The position numbers were made by a program, and so were the translations under genes. Below are positions 1 through 11,119 of a stretch of 64,000 bases of DNA, piece after piece. Under the pieces are notes generated by a model. That model did not search any database. It was not told where the DNA came from and was given only the letters and a program-made list of their open reading frames with translations. Positions within the stretch are counted from its first letter, which is position 1. Each line of letters begins with the position of its first letter. This stretch comes from Holacanthus passer (taxonomy: Eukaryota > Chordata > Actinopteri > Pomacanthidae), in contig JAFREQ010000012.1 of assembly GCA_025331565.1 (NCBI GenBank), forward strand, positions 7,740,501 to 7,804,500. The letters are read 5' to 3'.

Positions 1-146
1 ATTATACAGTGGAGAATAAGTAGCAAAAACCAACAGTGAAAAATAGCTTTCATTCATAAATGTAGGCTCTAGGAACTGTATCTACCAGGTTTTTGTGATA
101 AGGTAGAAGTCAAACATTTCTTATGAAGACATTTTTTTCTCTACAG

Positions 147-963
147 CAAAGGCCAGTACATTGTCAGCGGCTCAGACGATGGCTCTATCTTTATTTGGGA
201 AAAGGAGACAACTAATCTGGTGAGGATCCTGCAGGGGGATGAGTCCATAGTCAACTGCCTGCAGCCCCACCCCAGCTACTGCTTCCTGGCTACCAGTGGT
301 ATTGACCCAGTTGTTCGATTATGGAACCCCAGACCAGAGGTAAACCATTGCGGCGTATTTATATAAACACTTTGTTATATTTTGACACAAGTTGGGCCAC
401 AGTGTGTGTCATGGTTTTTTGTTGCATAGTGCCAACATCATATTGATTGTGGGATTAAACTTGGATTGATTCATCACATGGGAACAGTAAAATTTTTGTT
501 GTGTGTGGGTTTTTTTTAACTGAGCCACTGTCACTCAAAATGTCTGCTCAGTTCTTTATGACATATTTCATCTCGAAATGTGGAGGATGCATTTTAAGAA
601 AACAGCTTTCAGTGAAAAAGAAGCATATAATTTGTTGTCATGTCAAAAAAATTGAAAAACATAAATGAAAGATAGAAAAAAAAATTAAACATCCTTTACC
701 ATCACCATTTTATATCCTTTCTTACCGTTACTCTTTCTCCTTCCCTCTGCTTTCTTATAATACAGACAGAGAGCAAGAATGGGCGAGTGGTGGAGGACAT
801 GGATGGTGCTGCTCAGGCGAACCAGCGACGGATGAATGCTGATCCGTTGGAGGTAATGCTGCTCAACATGGGCTATCGCATCACAGGCCTGCGTGGCGTT
901 GGCCCAGATGGCTCAGATGACGAAGACAGCTCAGAGGGACAAGTGCAGTGTCGGCCAAGCTAA
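147..963 (+). CDS. wdtc1: wdtc1, last two exons (partial, 5' part outside window)
   Basis: This is the 3' end of WD and tetratricopeptide repeats 1 (DCAF9), a substrate-receptor protein of CUL4-DDB1 ubiquitin ligases. Coding exons are 147-339 and 766-963 (TAA at 961-963). The first exon follows a pyrimidine-rich CTACAG acceptor and ends at GAG|gtaaac. It encodes a WD repeat containing SGSDDGSIFIWEK and then SGIDPVVRLWNP, so two final propeller blades are visible. The last exon encodes a basic stretch (ANQRRMNADPLEVMLLNMGY) and ends in an acidic tail with DDEDSSEGQVQCRPS, which I recognise as the conserved WDTC1 C-terminus. TPR and upstream WD repeats lie outside the window. Placement next to tmem222 matches human 1p36.11, where WDTC1 and TMEM222 are also adjacent and in the same orientation. 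Confidence 0.93.
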
Positions 964-2319
964 ACGAACTGTCGGCCATTCTTTAGAATGGATTTAGGAA
1001 GCAAAGCACTTTCCCAGCTCCTGTTTGAATCTTATATCCCCGCCCTATCTGACAGAAACATTGAGTGAATGTCATGTCACATCTCTGCACTATGCATCGC
1101 CCTCCCCTGTCCAAAGAGAGGACTAGTGGAGACCACTTTGGGGGAGGAATTCAAGGAGGGTGGAGGAGACACCCATCTCGCCCCTTCAAAGCACCGACAA
1201 CACCTCGGCCTCTCCCTCCACCTTCTGGTGGTGGGGGACACCCTTGAGGAGACAGCACCTTCCACATCACTCCCAGTTTCTCACAAAGAAGGAGGAGTTC
1301 AGCACTTATCCCTCCTCAGGTTTATATCAGAGAGACACACATGCAGGAGAATCCTGCGCTCGGGCGACCTATTTTCAGGTCAGCGTGGCCACACAGTCAG
1401 TGTCCTCCGTGGAGGATTGGATCACAGACCTGAAGACGGTGCTTTGTTGCATCTCCAGTCTGCTCTACAGTTGGAGCTAAGAGTCTTAGTGCCCGCTCAT
1501 CTCTGAAAGGCTGCACGCCCAAGTCATTGGTTCTGAGTTATTTTCAGTTGGAGTTTTGGTCACAGGAAGCCTAGAATTAATTGTCACTTGCCAAGTTGTG
1601 AACGTTGCAAGTGTTGCTCCAAGGAAATGTATTTATGAGCTTTGTTTAGTTTATAACACGTGGTTTGTTCTGCCAAAGGTTGTCATCGACCATTTCAATG
1701 GCCAAGGATTAATGTTCGTTTTCTTTGTTTCATTGAAACATAATTTTGGCATACTGTGGTCCTTTTACTTAAGAGGTTTTACTACAATAGATTGTTGGTT
1801 GTTGTTGAAGATCAACAAGATATCGACAAAGAAGTATTTGTAAAAAAAAATTATAACTTTCTAATAGTTTTTTCATTTTAAATCATGTCCCATTGATTGC
1901 AAATGTTGTTTGGCATGAAATGTCAGTGTGAAACTTGTGTTGGGTATAAATGGGACACAGATGCTAATTTGTGGTTTATGGTAACTGACACGTTAATTAT
2001 TTGGTGGCAATGGGGTTCCTGCCTACTAGCTGCGTGGCTCTGGCACCTGCTGCAGTCAGGTGTTCAGTCCTGCTTGCATGAGGCTTCTCTGACCATAGTT
2101 GTGGGCAAAAAAAGGACACAGAGCCATCCCATCCATTGCTCAGAGAACAGCTCACTGGGTCTTCTTGCCCCCAAGTAGGGTAAATGTTAAGGAATGTGTC
2201 CTCAACAACATGCAACACTAGGCTTCCATGTGTTTTACTTTGTTCATTAATTTGAGATACACTGTTTTTCTTTGAGGAATCCTATAATAACCTTTGTTGC
2301 AAACAAAGTGAAGAATAAA
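964..2319 (+). other. wdtc1: wdtc1 3'UTR ending at a canonical poly(A) signal
   Basis: About 1.36 kb follows the wdtc1 stop without a conserved reading frame. It ends with AATAAA at 2314-2319, followed by a GT-rich stretch (around 2337-2358) as expected for a cleavage site. The open frames here (for example 1069-1506) show no recognisable domain and overlap each other in several frames. Confidence 0.7.
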
Positions 2320-2803
2320 ACTATTGAACACCTTCTTGTCTGTGTTCTGTTGGTTTTGTACTTTAAATGGTGAAGTTAATGATGAATTGTTTGTCCTTTT
2401 AGCATAACAGTTATACCGCGGTACTGAGACATGACTAACTAGGCTGGGAAAATATAGTGTAGGTGAGGCTATGGTATGAACTCTACAATATCCTGCTCAT
2501 TCATCAGTGTCTGCTTTACTCCCTGCTTTTGCTGACTATTAGGCAACAAATATGAGCACAGTACATCAAGCATGAGTAGTTGGAGGAGCGTCTCATGCCC
2601 CATATACTGTACAGTAATGAGGTGACCCAGCTTTAGGAGTAGTGGAGGTTACAGTGATGAAGCTTGCAGGCTGACTTGAGACTGAGTTTGGGTGCCAAAT
2701 AGGCCTGAAACGATGCAGAGGCACCAGCTCTGTTTAAGATCTGCCAAAATAACGCCCAGCATATTCAACATAGTGTGGACATTTATACAGTAAAATAAGA
2801 TAA

Positions 2804-3101
2804 TGAGTAATAACTGATTGGACCTGTCCTTGGATATGTTCAGGCTGTCCATCACTATGATATAACAATCATATATAATAATCATTTGTAATAATAGTCA
2901 TATAACAAACAATAAGCTTAAATGCTTAAAATATTTACAAATTATTATTAATAACAACAACAACAACAATAATAATACAGTGAGTAATAACTGATTGATC
3001 TTTTCTTTGGACATGTTCAGATTGTCCATCACTATGATATAACGTACGACATATATAATAATCATATAACAAACAATAAGCTTACATGCTGAAAATATTT
3101 A
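2804..3101 (+). repeat. imperfect direct tandem duplication, two ~120-135 bp copies
   Basis: Copy 1 (about 2804-2939) and copy 2 (about 2981-3101) share the same ordered landmarks: TGAGTAATAACTGATTG, then a C/T-rich word, then TGTCCATCACTATGATATAAC, ATATATAATAATCATA, AACAAACAATAAGCTTA and AAAATATTTAC. They differ by scattered substitutions and small indels. The copies are separated by an AAC/AAT microsatellite, and the second is followed by ACT/TAA triplet repeats (3104-3170). The spacer between wdtc1 and tmem222 (2320-3250) holds nothing else I recognise. Confidence 0.85.
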
Positions 3102-3103
3102 CT

Positions 3104-3170
3104 ACTATTACTACTAGTATTACTACTACTACTACTACAAATAATAATAATAATAATAATAATAATAGTG
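3104..3170. repeat. ACT/TAA trinucleotide microsatellite
   Basis: A run of TACTACTA units passes into a clean series of about nine AAT/TAA units, directly after the second copy of the tandem duplication. Confidence 0.9.
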
Positions 3171-3259
3171 AATACATATTTAATAAATAATAATGAGCAT
3201 TTGTCTAAATTTTAATGACTGGAAACCTTCAGTACTAAGCTAATTAAATTACGGTAAAC

Positions 3260-3369
3260 AAACACCGTGTTGCGTTCACGGACCGACAGTCCGGCAGACA
3301 GTACGCTGCGCGCTTCCGCCTCCCGCCGGCTGTGCGTCACTGTCATCCCCCCTGTCACTCCAGGCAGTG
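3260..3369 (+). promoter_or_regulatory. tmem222: GC-rich tmem222 promoter / 5'UTR
   Basis: Sequence composition switches sharply from AT-rich to CpG-rich (CGGACCG, GTACGCTGCGCGCTTCCGCC, CCGCCGGC) in the ~110 bases before the tmem222 start codon. This is what a TATA-less CpG-island promoter looks like. No individual factor site is certain. Confidence 0.55.
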
Positions 3370-6300
3370 ATGGCGGAGGTGGACGATACCGACGTGATGA
3401 TGAGTTACCACGGTGATTTCTTAAAAAGCGACCGAAAGAGTAGCCGCTACCCGTACTGCGTGGTGTGGACGCCTATCCCCATCTTGTCGTAAGAAGCTAA
3501 TACATGCTGTTTTTGCTAGCTTAGCTTAGCATGTAATTAACATCCCGCTGCTCGGGCAGATATGATCTCGTGTTTCTTTCTAATAAACAACTGCACCTAA
3601 TGTACTTCATAGTGTGTACTGACAATCAAACATCCTTGTATTGACTCGTGCATTGTTGGATGCATTGTTGTCTTGTGGGTACATCCTGCAGGTGGGTGCT
3701 CCCCTTCATTGGTCACATGGGCATCTGCACCTCTGCTGGCATCATAAGAGATTTTGCAGGATCCTACTTTGTCTCGGTGAGTATCACTCAATGGTGATTC
3801 ATGTAATTATCAGCTGCAATAGGCAGTTCCACTTTTGCAACAGTTTACTCCAGTGAGACAGGAATGAAAATGCAAACCTGCAATATGAGATGTCATGATG
3901 ACGTGTAGAGTCGAGCTGCTGAATAGATAATGATTTGTGGCATTTCCTGTGATCAGAGGTGGTTGTGGAGTTCACAGTGTCCATACTCAAGTGGTCTCAG
4001 CTGTTCCATCCATTTCATTAAAAACTAAATAACTATTCAGTTCACACAGATTTCCAGGAGCCAAATGTTGATGATGACTATTGCATGAGTTGTTTACACA
4101 GTTTTTGTTTTAATGTTCAGAGGTGAGTAATAGACCTGTGAATGTGATGGGGCAATTAAATCAAAGGTGTGTTTGTTTGGACAGTTTGAACTACAGTTGA
4201 CCTCTCACGTGCACGGATGCTCACACACCTACTATGTGAAAGTGCATTGAACAACAGCACCAACATGTAGGCCTATTATTTTACCCCACATATAGCAATA
4301 GCAGGAATCCATACAATATATATCATTATAGTTATCACATACCTGAATATAAACAGGACAACTGTTGCCTGTTGCCAATACTATTTTTCCTGTGCTAAGC
4401 TACTATATTTGCTCATGATGGGAACTGTTGGGTCTCTATAAATAATATTATAAAGAGTATGGTCTTGACTCAGTCAAAGTTGTGACAGCATTAGGGAACT
4501 AGGCAAGGCTACATAAAAAATACCAAATATTTCATGCATTTCATTTGGCTGACTGACTATCTTGTTATCATGGTCATTAATTGAATTGATCATCATTTAT
4601 CATCTTCATCATGGCGCGCTGCCCTCACTTCCTCCCTGCACCCTCCCAGGGAGTCCATGTTTCCCTGCATGTTACTCCATGTTTACCGCTTCAACTACTC
4701 TTTCCTCCTGCTCACTGTCACAGCTCTGCTCCTCTTCCTACCACTGCTGCAGCCAACATATTTAGGATTTTTGCACATTTGCTGGCATCTGCGTCTAGAT
4801 TCTTAATTTTTTTGGGCTGCAACTCTCCCCTTTTTTTGCCACAGCATCTGACACAGGAAACAGGGAGGACAGAGGGGGAGGGGTGGGGCCGGTCCAGTAA
4901 GAGATGTGATTGAACCAGCCTAGTGTCATTATAGAAAATGAACCAATGGGCAGTTGTCCCTGCTTTATGGGCTTGTTGTTAGCAAAATATATTTTTTAAA
5001 ATTGCTAATGACCGCCCCCAAGGTGTTTTGGCCCACTGGGAAAATACCTGTCATGCCAGATTACTAGTCCACCACTGGCTCAATTCCATAACAACTTCAA
5101 GCATAAATTTGCTTGTATGATTTCTTAAATGTTTTTAAATCTGACTTTTTTTCAGGAGGACAACATGGGCTTCGGAAGACCAACAAAGTAAGTTTATTCA
5201 TCAAAATATTGTATTTTAATACAAAATTTCAACACATAAATTACTCATCATAACATACTGATATGAACACATTGACTGATTTTTCATTAATACTGCAGGT
5301 ATTGGAAGCTTGATGTGGACAAAGTGTGTGGCAATGGTGCTGCTACATGGGACAAAGCAGTGCATGATGCATCTGAGGAATACAAATGTAGGCCGGTAAG
5401 ACAACATTTAGGATTTTTAATACACACTTTTCCACAGCATTATTCATATAGTAACAACTGTTTTTTTCTGTTTTGTTGAAGCACAATCTGTGCTTAGATA
5501 ACTGCCATTCTCATGTGGCCATGGCCCTCAACCTTATGCGCTATGACAATAGCTCATCTTGGAATATGGTGAACCTGTGTATGCTGTCTCTTATTCATGG
5601 AAAACATGTGAGGTAAGGGTTTTAGCCTCATTTTGCCATTTGTATTGCCTTTAAGAACTGTTCACACATAGAACCCGGGTCCTGCCGCACTTCTGGGTTA
5701 GCAACTTGTTTATAGGTTTCAACACATTTAGCTATAAAAGATCTTTAATCTGTCTCTAGTGGGTATACACCACTATATTGGGCAGTAATATTTATACACT
5801 TTTTCCTTTTTAAAACGAAGTTTCTCTATTTATCTGTACTTGTTTCTGTCTTTGTGCTACTGTAACACCCAAGTTTACCCTCTGGGAATCAATAAGGGAT
5901 TATCTTATCTTATTTATCCAAGATAACAACAACAATTACTTTGTTAACATTTAACAGATTTTGCTCCTATTACAATTATACGTGCCAGTCCTTTGGCAGG
6001 TACTTTTAGGGTTGAGGGTCTTGGTCAAGGTCACTTGTACATATGGATAGAAGCAGACTGGGATTGACACAACAACCCTAATGGTTTCTACACTCCACTA
6101 CCATCTGAGTAGCAGCTGTCAACAGGCACACGATCAAAACCTCATGTCAGTGCAGGCAGCACTTCATTGTTTTTGAAACAGGAAAAACTTCTATATAAAA
6201 CGTCTGGTCTTTCTGGTTTTTGTTGGTGCTGTTTGTTACATCACCCGGGTTTGGTCAGATCAAGTTGATTTTATTTATGTAGGCCAAAATTACTAACAGT

Positions 6301-7050
6301 ATGCCAAATTACTAACTAAAACTAATAAATTACAAATTTGAACTGTAATTTAAACTGCTTCACAATCTGTACCACATATACCCTCTACAACAACAGATAC
6401 TATTTTTAGACCTCTGATTCGTATTAAGAAAAACTCCTCACACAATGAAAAACCTTTCAAAGGAAATTAGTTAAAAAGATAGCGACACAGGCGGAATTCC
6501 TCTTCCAGGACAGACATCCCTGTAGTAGGTCATGTACTTTATACAGAGAAGACAGAAGAAGGCAGAGAGGGAAAATATGGTTGATAACAATACCGGACCA
6601 AACACACCTGAAGCATCTTCATCACAAACATGTTCACAGTCTTTTAAATTGCTCTGCTGCTGGACGCTTGTGAACATTAAGAGACATATGGTTCAGAGAA
6701 CCCCCCTTATTATTCTGGGCTGACCCACATAGAGAGCGCTGGCGTCACAGTTTGTGCTGCCTCTGCACATACACTCCCACGGCACAGGAGACTTTTAAAA
6801 AGAAGGGGAGTCATGTAATTCATCACTGACAGCAGCGCCCCCCTCTGTGTCACCGCTGAAGGTCACCTCTCCAGTGGGGCGCCTTGTGCCGGCATGGGTG
6901 GAAAGGACAGTGGGACACAGGCAAGGGTGCGTTCGGGGGGGGGCTGTGAGCTCATGGGAGTAAAGAGATTGAACCATGTGATACTTCAACACACCTCGCA
7001 TGTCCTTGTCTGTCCAAATATACACAGGAGAGGGTGTTTTACCCTCTCCG

Positions 7051-7087
<37 letters not shown>

Positions 7088-7228
7088 ACCCAGGTGTTGA
7101 TAATTACTCTAACACACATTACCCTCTCTGTATCCTTCAGCTGGGCAGCGTTCCTCAAGACCTGGCTTCCCTTCTTCATGCTCTGCGGAGTCCTCGCCAC
7201 GTTCATCCTGACATTCAACCTACAGTAG
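3370..7228 (+). CDS. tmem222: tmem222, transmembrane protein 222 (DUF778 / RTE1-like family)
   Basis: Six coding exons: 3370-3488, 3692-3776, 5156-5187, 5299-5395, 5482-5612, 7141-7228. All have GT/AG boundaries, and the phases sum to an uninterrupted 183-aa protein. The human protein is about 208 aa, mainly because of a longer N-terminus. Family landmarks are RYPYCVVWTPIPILS, then FIGHMGICTSAGIIRDFAG, VHDASEEYK, DNCHSHVAMALNLMRYDN, and a hydrophobic C-terminal helix in LPFFMLCGVLATFILTFNL. The family includes plant RTE1, a regulator of ethylene-receptor function. The vertebrate function is not established. A His (IGHMGI) and a Cys followed by His (NCHSHV) resemble the catalytic H- and C-boxes of LRAT/NlpC-P60 papain-like proteins; that enzymatic reading is my inference. 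The start at 3370 is the first ATG after the CpG-rich leader. Confidence 0.93.
3777..5155 (+). other. tmem222: tmem222 intron 2, no recognised feature
   Basis: An intron of about 1.38 kb between GTGAGT and a TTTTTTTCAG acceptor. AT-rich with no convincing exon, RNA gene or repeat; small open frames such as 4611-4913 carry only low-complexity Ser/Pro sequence. Confidence 0.6.
5861..5925 (+). mobile_element. probable LINE/SINE 3' tail remnant
   Basis: In tmem222 intron 5 the words TACCCTCTGGGAATCAATAA and GGATTATCTTATCTTAT resemble the 3' ends of fish L2/RTE-type retroposons, which finish in a short tandem tail after a GGGA-TCAATAA motif. Only the tail is recognisable. The rest of intron 5 (5613-7140) contains no other identifiable element except the CA repeat at 7052. 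Confidence 0.45.
7052..7085. repeat. (CA)n microsatellite
   Basis: About 17 uninterrupted CA units in tmem222 intron 5, some 55 bases before the acceptor of the last exon. Confidence 0.97.
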
Positions 7229-8215
7229 TGGAGCGCGCAGTTCAGCTGGATGAATCATAGACTTTGCTTATGTTTTATACATCGTCATTGGCTGTTCAAT
7301 AATGTGTTTCGACGGGACATTTGTTTGTACACATAATCACAATCGAAGGACTTCATTGTCTGTTAGAGATCCATTTAGGGGAAAGCCCAGCTTGTTATGG
7401 GTAGTTTTGAAATCAATAATTCACTAACAGTTACATATTTATTTGTATTTTTTTTTCTTTTGTAAGTATTTATGATTTAGTTAAGTGCATAAGCTATGGT
7501 ATCGGTATCTATTTTTCACTTGGTGGGTTATTAAAGGAGCAATATGTAAGAATTTTTATTTATAACATGCAAAAATGAACTAAACCTACCAACAGAATGT
7601 GAATAACAGTTGTAAACACTAACACTCCCTCAGTGCTCCGAGCTTCCAGTCCGTGCAGAGTGAGCTAATAACACCGCTAGCTGCACGGCTAACTGAGTTA
7701 ACTAGGTAACGACAGCTACAGTTCGCAGTTACTCTCGTGAAATGCTGCCCCCTATGTGTTTGTCATATGAATTCGACATATCCACTTCTTACACATTGCG
7801 CCTTTAAGAGATGGGAAGATGAATCTTTCCAGATGTATTTTTCAAGAGTGGCAGTGATGAATGTGTTCCCAGACTGGCTAATGTACATTTTAGTGATGAA
7901 TCACTGCAAAATGGATCACGAAATCTTAAGGCCAAAAGTGTTCATCAATTATTTGTGTGACGGATATGAGCCGCTACCAGAGATAGAATGATGTGGGACC
8001 CACATGTGATAAATCGTGTTATTGTGCTGTAAAAATGCCCTCCTCCATACAATCCTCTCTCCTCTTGTTTTTAATGATGAATGGATGAAGTGTTTTACTT
8101 AACATGAGTGTATTTTTTTCTTTTCTCCAAAAAGAAGTTGAACGCTTTCTAACTGCATCCTCATGCTGGAATGTTACTATAACTCTGCCCAATTATGAGC
8201 AATACTACATTAAAT
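7229..8215 (+). other. tmem222: tmem222 3'UTR region
   Basis: Non-coding AT-rich sequence after the stop codon, interrupted by the MITE at 7535-7803. No clean AATAAA is visible. A variant signal ATTAAA occurs near 8209, so the transcript end is uncertain. The open frame 7737-7991 straddles the MITE boundary and is not a gene. Confidence 0.4.
7535..7803. mobile_element. MITE-type element with terminal inverted repeats flanked by TTAA
   Basis: The left end reads AGGAGCAATATGTAAGAATT. The right end, read in reverse complement, begins AGGCGCAATGTGTAAGAAG, so the two termini match over about 19 bases with a few differences. Both are flanked by TTAA (7531-7534 and 7804-7807), which is consistent with a TTAA target-site duplication of piggyBac/Kolobok-like elements. 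The internal ~230 bases have no transposase frame, so it is non-autonomous. It lies in the tmem222 3'UTR, about 300 bases after the stop codon. Confidence 0.8.
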
Positions 8216-8658
8216 TACAACATGTATTAATTATTTCATTGATTTGTTTTTTTACACTATATCCCCAAATGAGTATTATTTAATATTGTATGTCTCTATC
8301 AGTGTTTCTGTAACTTAGTTCTGGACGTGCTGTGTACAAAGCTTTAAAGTGTCCCCTGGCAGACGATGGTTGAGGTCACAGGCTGTGGACACCCTAATTG
8401 TCCTCTGTACCTTTAAGGGAACCACGTACCTTTTTCATCCAGCAGATTCTGGGTGATATCAACTCCCATCAATTTACAGGATCCTTTATTCCATGAGTGG
8501 AGCAGATTCAGAGGAGCTGATGCTGGAGCGCTCTTTGCTGCCTCTGCAACATTTGTATTTAGAATTTGATTTATTTAAGTTTTTTTTCTGCTGTAATTCA
8601 AACTCTTATGTGCCAGCATTTTTGAAAATCTTTCTTCTTAATTGGCTAAACTTCAGAG

Positions 8659-10086
8659 ATGTGTGTTTTTGCAGTCCGAGTGTTTTTGGGAATTCTTCTT
8701 TTTGCACCATACCAGTGCTTGGAGTGCCCTCTGGGCTGTGAGTGTTTTGCTGTCATTCGCACAGTGAAATGTGTTTCCAAGGATCTGCTCACGGTGCCAC
8801 AAAGTATTCCAGGATATTCAAGGACTCTCATCATCACAGGGAATAATATTCACCAGATTGGACCTGATTCATTTGCAGAGGTGGAGAATGTCACCAATAT
8901 CATTTTAAGCAATAATAGGTGAGAATGTTTTTTTTTTCATTGTATATGAAGCCATATTTGGACAATATGACTAACTTTCTTCATGTGTGTTGAATAAATA
9001 CATTTTCTCTGAATGTGTTTTTTGTTTACTTTGAGAATACAGTGAGATGCATGTAGTTGTGCCCAAGCATGAAAATTATATTAAATGTTTAAGAACAGAT
9101 ATTACAGTGTTAGTCATCTTCACAGGATTACAGAGATGGGATTCCACAGCTTCTCTGCCCTCCTCAACCTGCGCTTCCTGGACCTCAGTGGGAACCGACT
9201 GGCACTCGTCCATCCAGAAGCTCTCAGTATACCTGGCAGTCCCCTTCAGGAGCTCAACCTGAGCCGCTCGCTGTACAATGTCTCCGCCCTGACGGACCTC
9301 TCCACAGCTCTGCGCTGGGGTGGCCTCAGAGGCCTCCTCCGCCTTGACCTTTCTGGGAACCAACTTGCCCTGCTGCCCCCGGGCATGTTCTCCCACCTTC
9401 CCAACCTGCAGCAGCTCTTCCTCACTAACAACTCTCTGGAGGCGGTTTACAGTGGAACCTTCTCTGGCATGAACAATCTGCAGGTGCTGGACCTTACACA
9501 CAACGCCTTCAGGACATTCAGGGCTGATGCTCTACAAGAGCTGGAGAAGCTTGGGAACATCCAAATCCATCTTGGAGACAACCCCTTCTCCTGCTCCTGT
9601 GAGATCCGTAGTTTTGTGGCCTGGCTGAATGAAACAAGAGCTCAGGTGGATGTGGTAAAGTGTGCCTCACCAAGAAGTGATACCCAGCTGCAGGGGCTCA
9701 GCGTCCAGGCCATGGGATGTGTTGTTCCAATCCAAGCAGAGGCCGCTGACCTCACCCTGCAGACTTCCTATGTTTTCCTGGGGCTGGTGCTGGGGTTCGT
9801 GGGCATGGTGTTTCTCTTCGTGCTCTACCTGAATCGCAAAGGTATGAAGAAGTGGATCATTGAAATGAGAGATGCATGTCGGGACGTTATGGAGGGGTAT
9901 CACTACAGATATGAGATTGACTCGGACCCTCGGTTGGGGCACATTGCGGCAGGTAACAGTGGCAGCAGGGCGCAGGGGCATCTAGGATTGGCTCTGTCGC
10001 AGCAGCTGCCAAGTGACACCTGCATTATCCAGGTTCCTACAGACACACATGTCAAACAGGTGACATCTCCACCTGTGGGCCTATGA
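8659..10086 (+). CDS. trophoblast glycoprotein-like (5T4/Waif-like) leucine-rich-repeat membrane protein
   Basis: Two coding exons, 8659-8918 and 9126-10086, joined phase 2 (AAT AG|G ATT), give 406 aa; mammalian TPBG is about 420 aa. Order: signal peptide (1-20, VFLGILLFAPYQC), Cys-rich LRRNT (21-30, CPLGCECF), leucine-rich repeats with LDLSGNRLALVHPEAL, LDLSGNQLALLPPGMF, LFLTNNSLEAVYSGTF and LDLTHNAFRTF, an LRRCT cap (about 239-285, NPFSCSCEIRSFVAWL ... C ... C), one transmembrane helix (about 301-322) and a ~85-aa cytoplasmic tail. The juxtamembrane tail KKWIIEMRDACRDVMEGYHY and the nearby RYEIDSDPRL are the diagnostic TPBG-family signature. TPBG proteins are plasma-membrane inhibitors of Wnt/beta-catenin signalling. 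The tail ends VTSPPVGL, not the SDV-type PDZ ligand of TPBG. Several N-glycosylation sequons are present (NLS, NVS, NNS, NET). I cannot say which TPBG/TPBGL subfamily it is, so no symbol is given. Confidence 0.9.
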
Positions 10087-10675
10087 TGTTTTAATGAAGC
10101 TAGAATAATTTGACAAGTTAGGAAAATGAATGGAAAAATTAGTGTTGGTAAATTTACAATTAGGTCTGTGATCTTCCTGTACATACTGTAGTTCTAATTT
10201 ACAAACCTCACCTTAAAAGTGCCTTTGTGTTTTCAAGGCACTGGAGCATTGCATCTGTAAATCGAGCCAGATATTGTGCATTTATCATACATTTTATAAA
10301 AATATCAGGCTACAGGCTACAGTAGACAGCATGTCAATTTTTATCAATTATGTTTTGTTTTTTTTGCTTTTTCCTATGAGTATCATGATTTTAAATATAT
10401 CTTAACCTACTGCAGAAGACTGCCAGAAACATAAATGACGTAGATGGTAGATCAATGGCATGGAAATTGTATGTTGACCTAGGAAACTGTAATCCATAGT
10501 CATCCAGTGAATTTTATAGTAGCCATTTATAAGATCATGTATGCTTCAGTAAAATAAAACAATTACATTTAATTAACCATGTGTCATTATTGTGCTAGAA
10601 TTCATGATGTGAGCTGAATATTTAAAGGAATTCTGTAAAAGCTACCGTATGATATGAGACTTGTATTTGTTTATG

Positions 10676-10681
10676 AATAAA
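10676..10681 (+). terminator. poly(A) signal of the TPBG-like gene
   Basis: AATAAA about 590 bases after the stop codon, followed by a strongly GT-rich element (CTTGTGGTTTTGTTGTGACTG). An earlier AATAAA near 10554 is an alternative. Confidence 0.65.
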
Positions 10682-11119
10682 CTTTTGATGTATTTTCTTG
10701 TGGTTTTGTTGTGACTGCAGTGATGCCACACAGACTCATATTTTTCTCCTGGGGAGGTGTCCCCACTATTTTAATTCAATGAGTGGGTGATGAAGTGTTT
10801 CTGTGGAGGGAAAAATAGGGCAGAATGAAAGATACCATGTGGAAAACACCTGCTGGCTCTGCAGCTGTGCACCTCTGTGTGCCGTGTGTGTGTGTGTGTA
10901 TGTGTGTTACCAGCATATGTGCGTCCAATGCAAGAATGTAAAGTTCAGAATTTCACCACCACTTGTTCTGTTGCGTCACATAGTGCCAAATGACAGAAAA
11001 TGGAAAGATCACATTTTTAATTAGATTTCTTCCTCTTCCTTCTTCTGTCACATTCATTTCTTAGTTTTGATTTCCTGCTCATTAAAAAAAACCGTTTTGC
11101 CTTCATTTCTTCTTCTGCG

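Noticed and set aside
1069..1506. 145-codon open frame after wdtc1
   Set aside because: It lies in the wdtc1 3'UTR, overlaps two other frames, and has no family resemblance or splice context.
3889..3965. Possible C/D-box snoRNA in tmem222 intron 2 (ATGATGA ... CTGA ... TGATT)
   Set aside because: There is no proper D box at the 3' end and no terminal stem, so the boxes are likely chance matches in AT-rich sequence.
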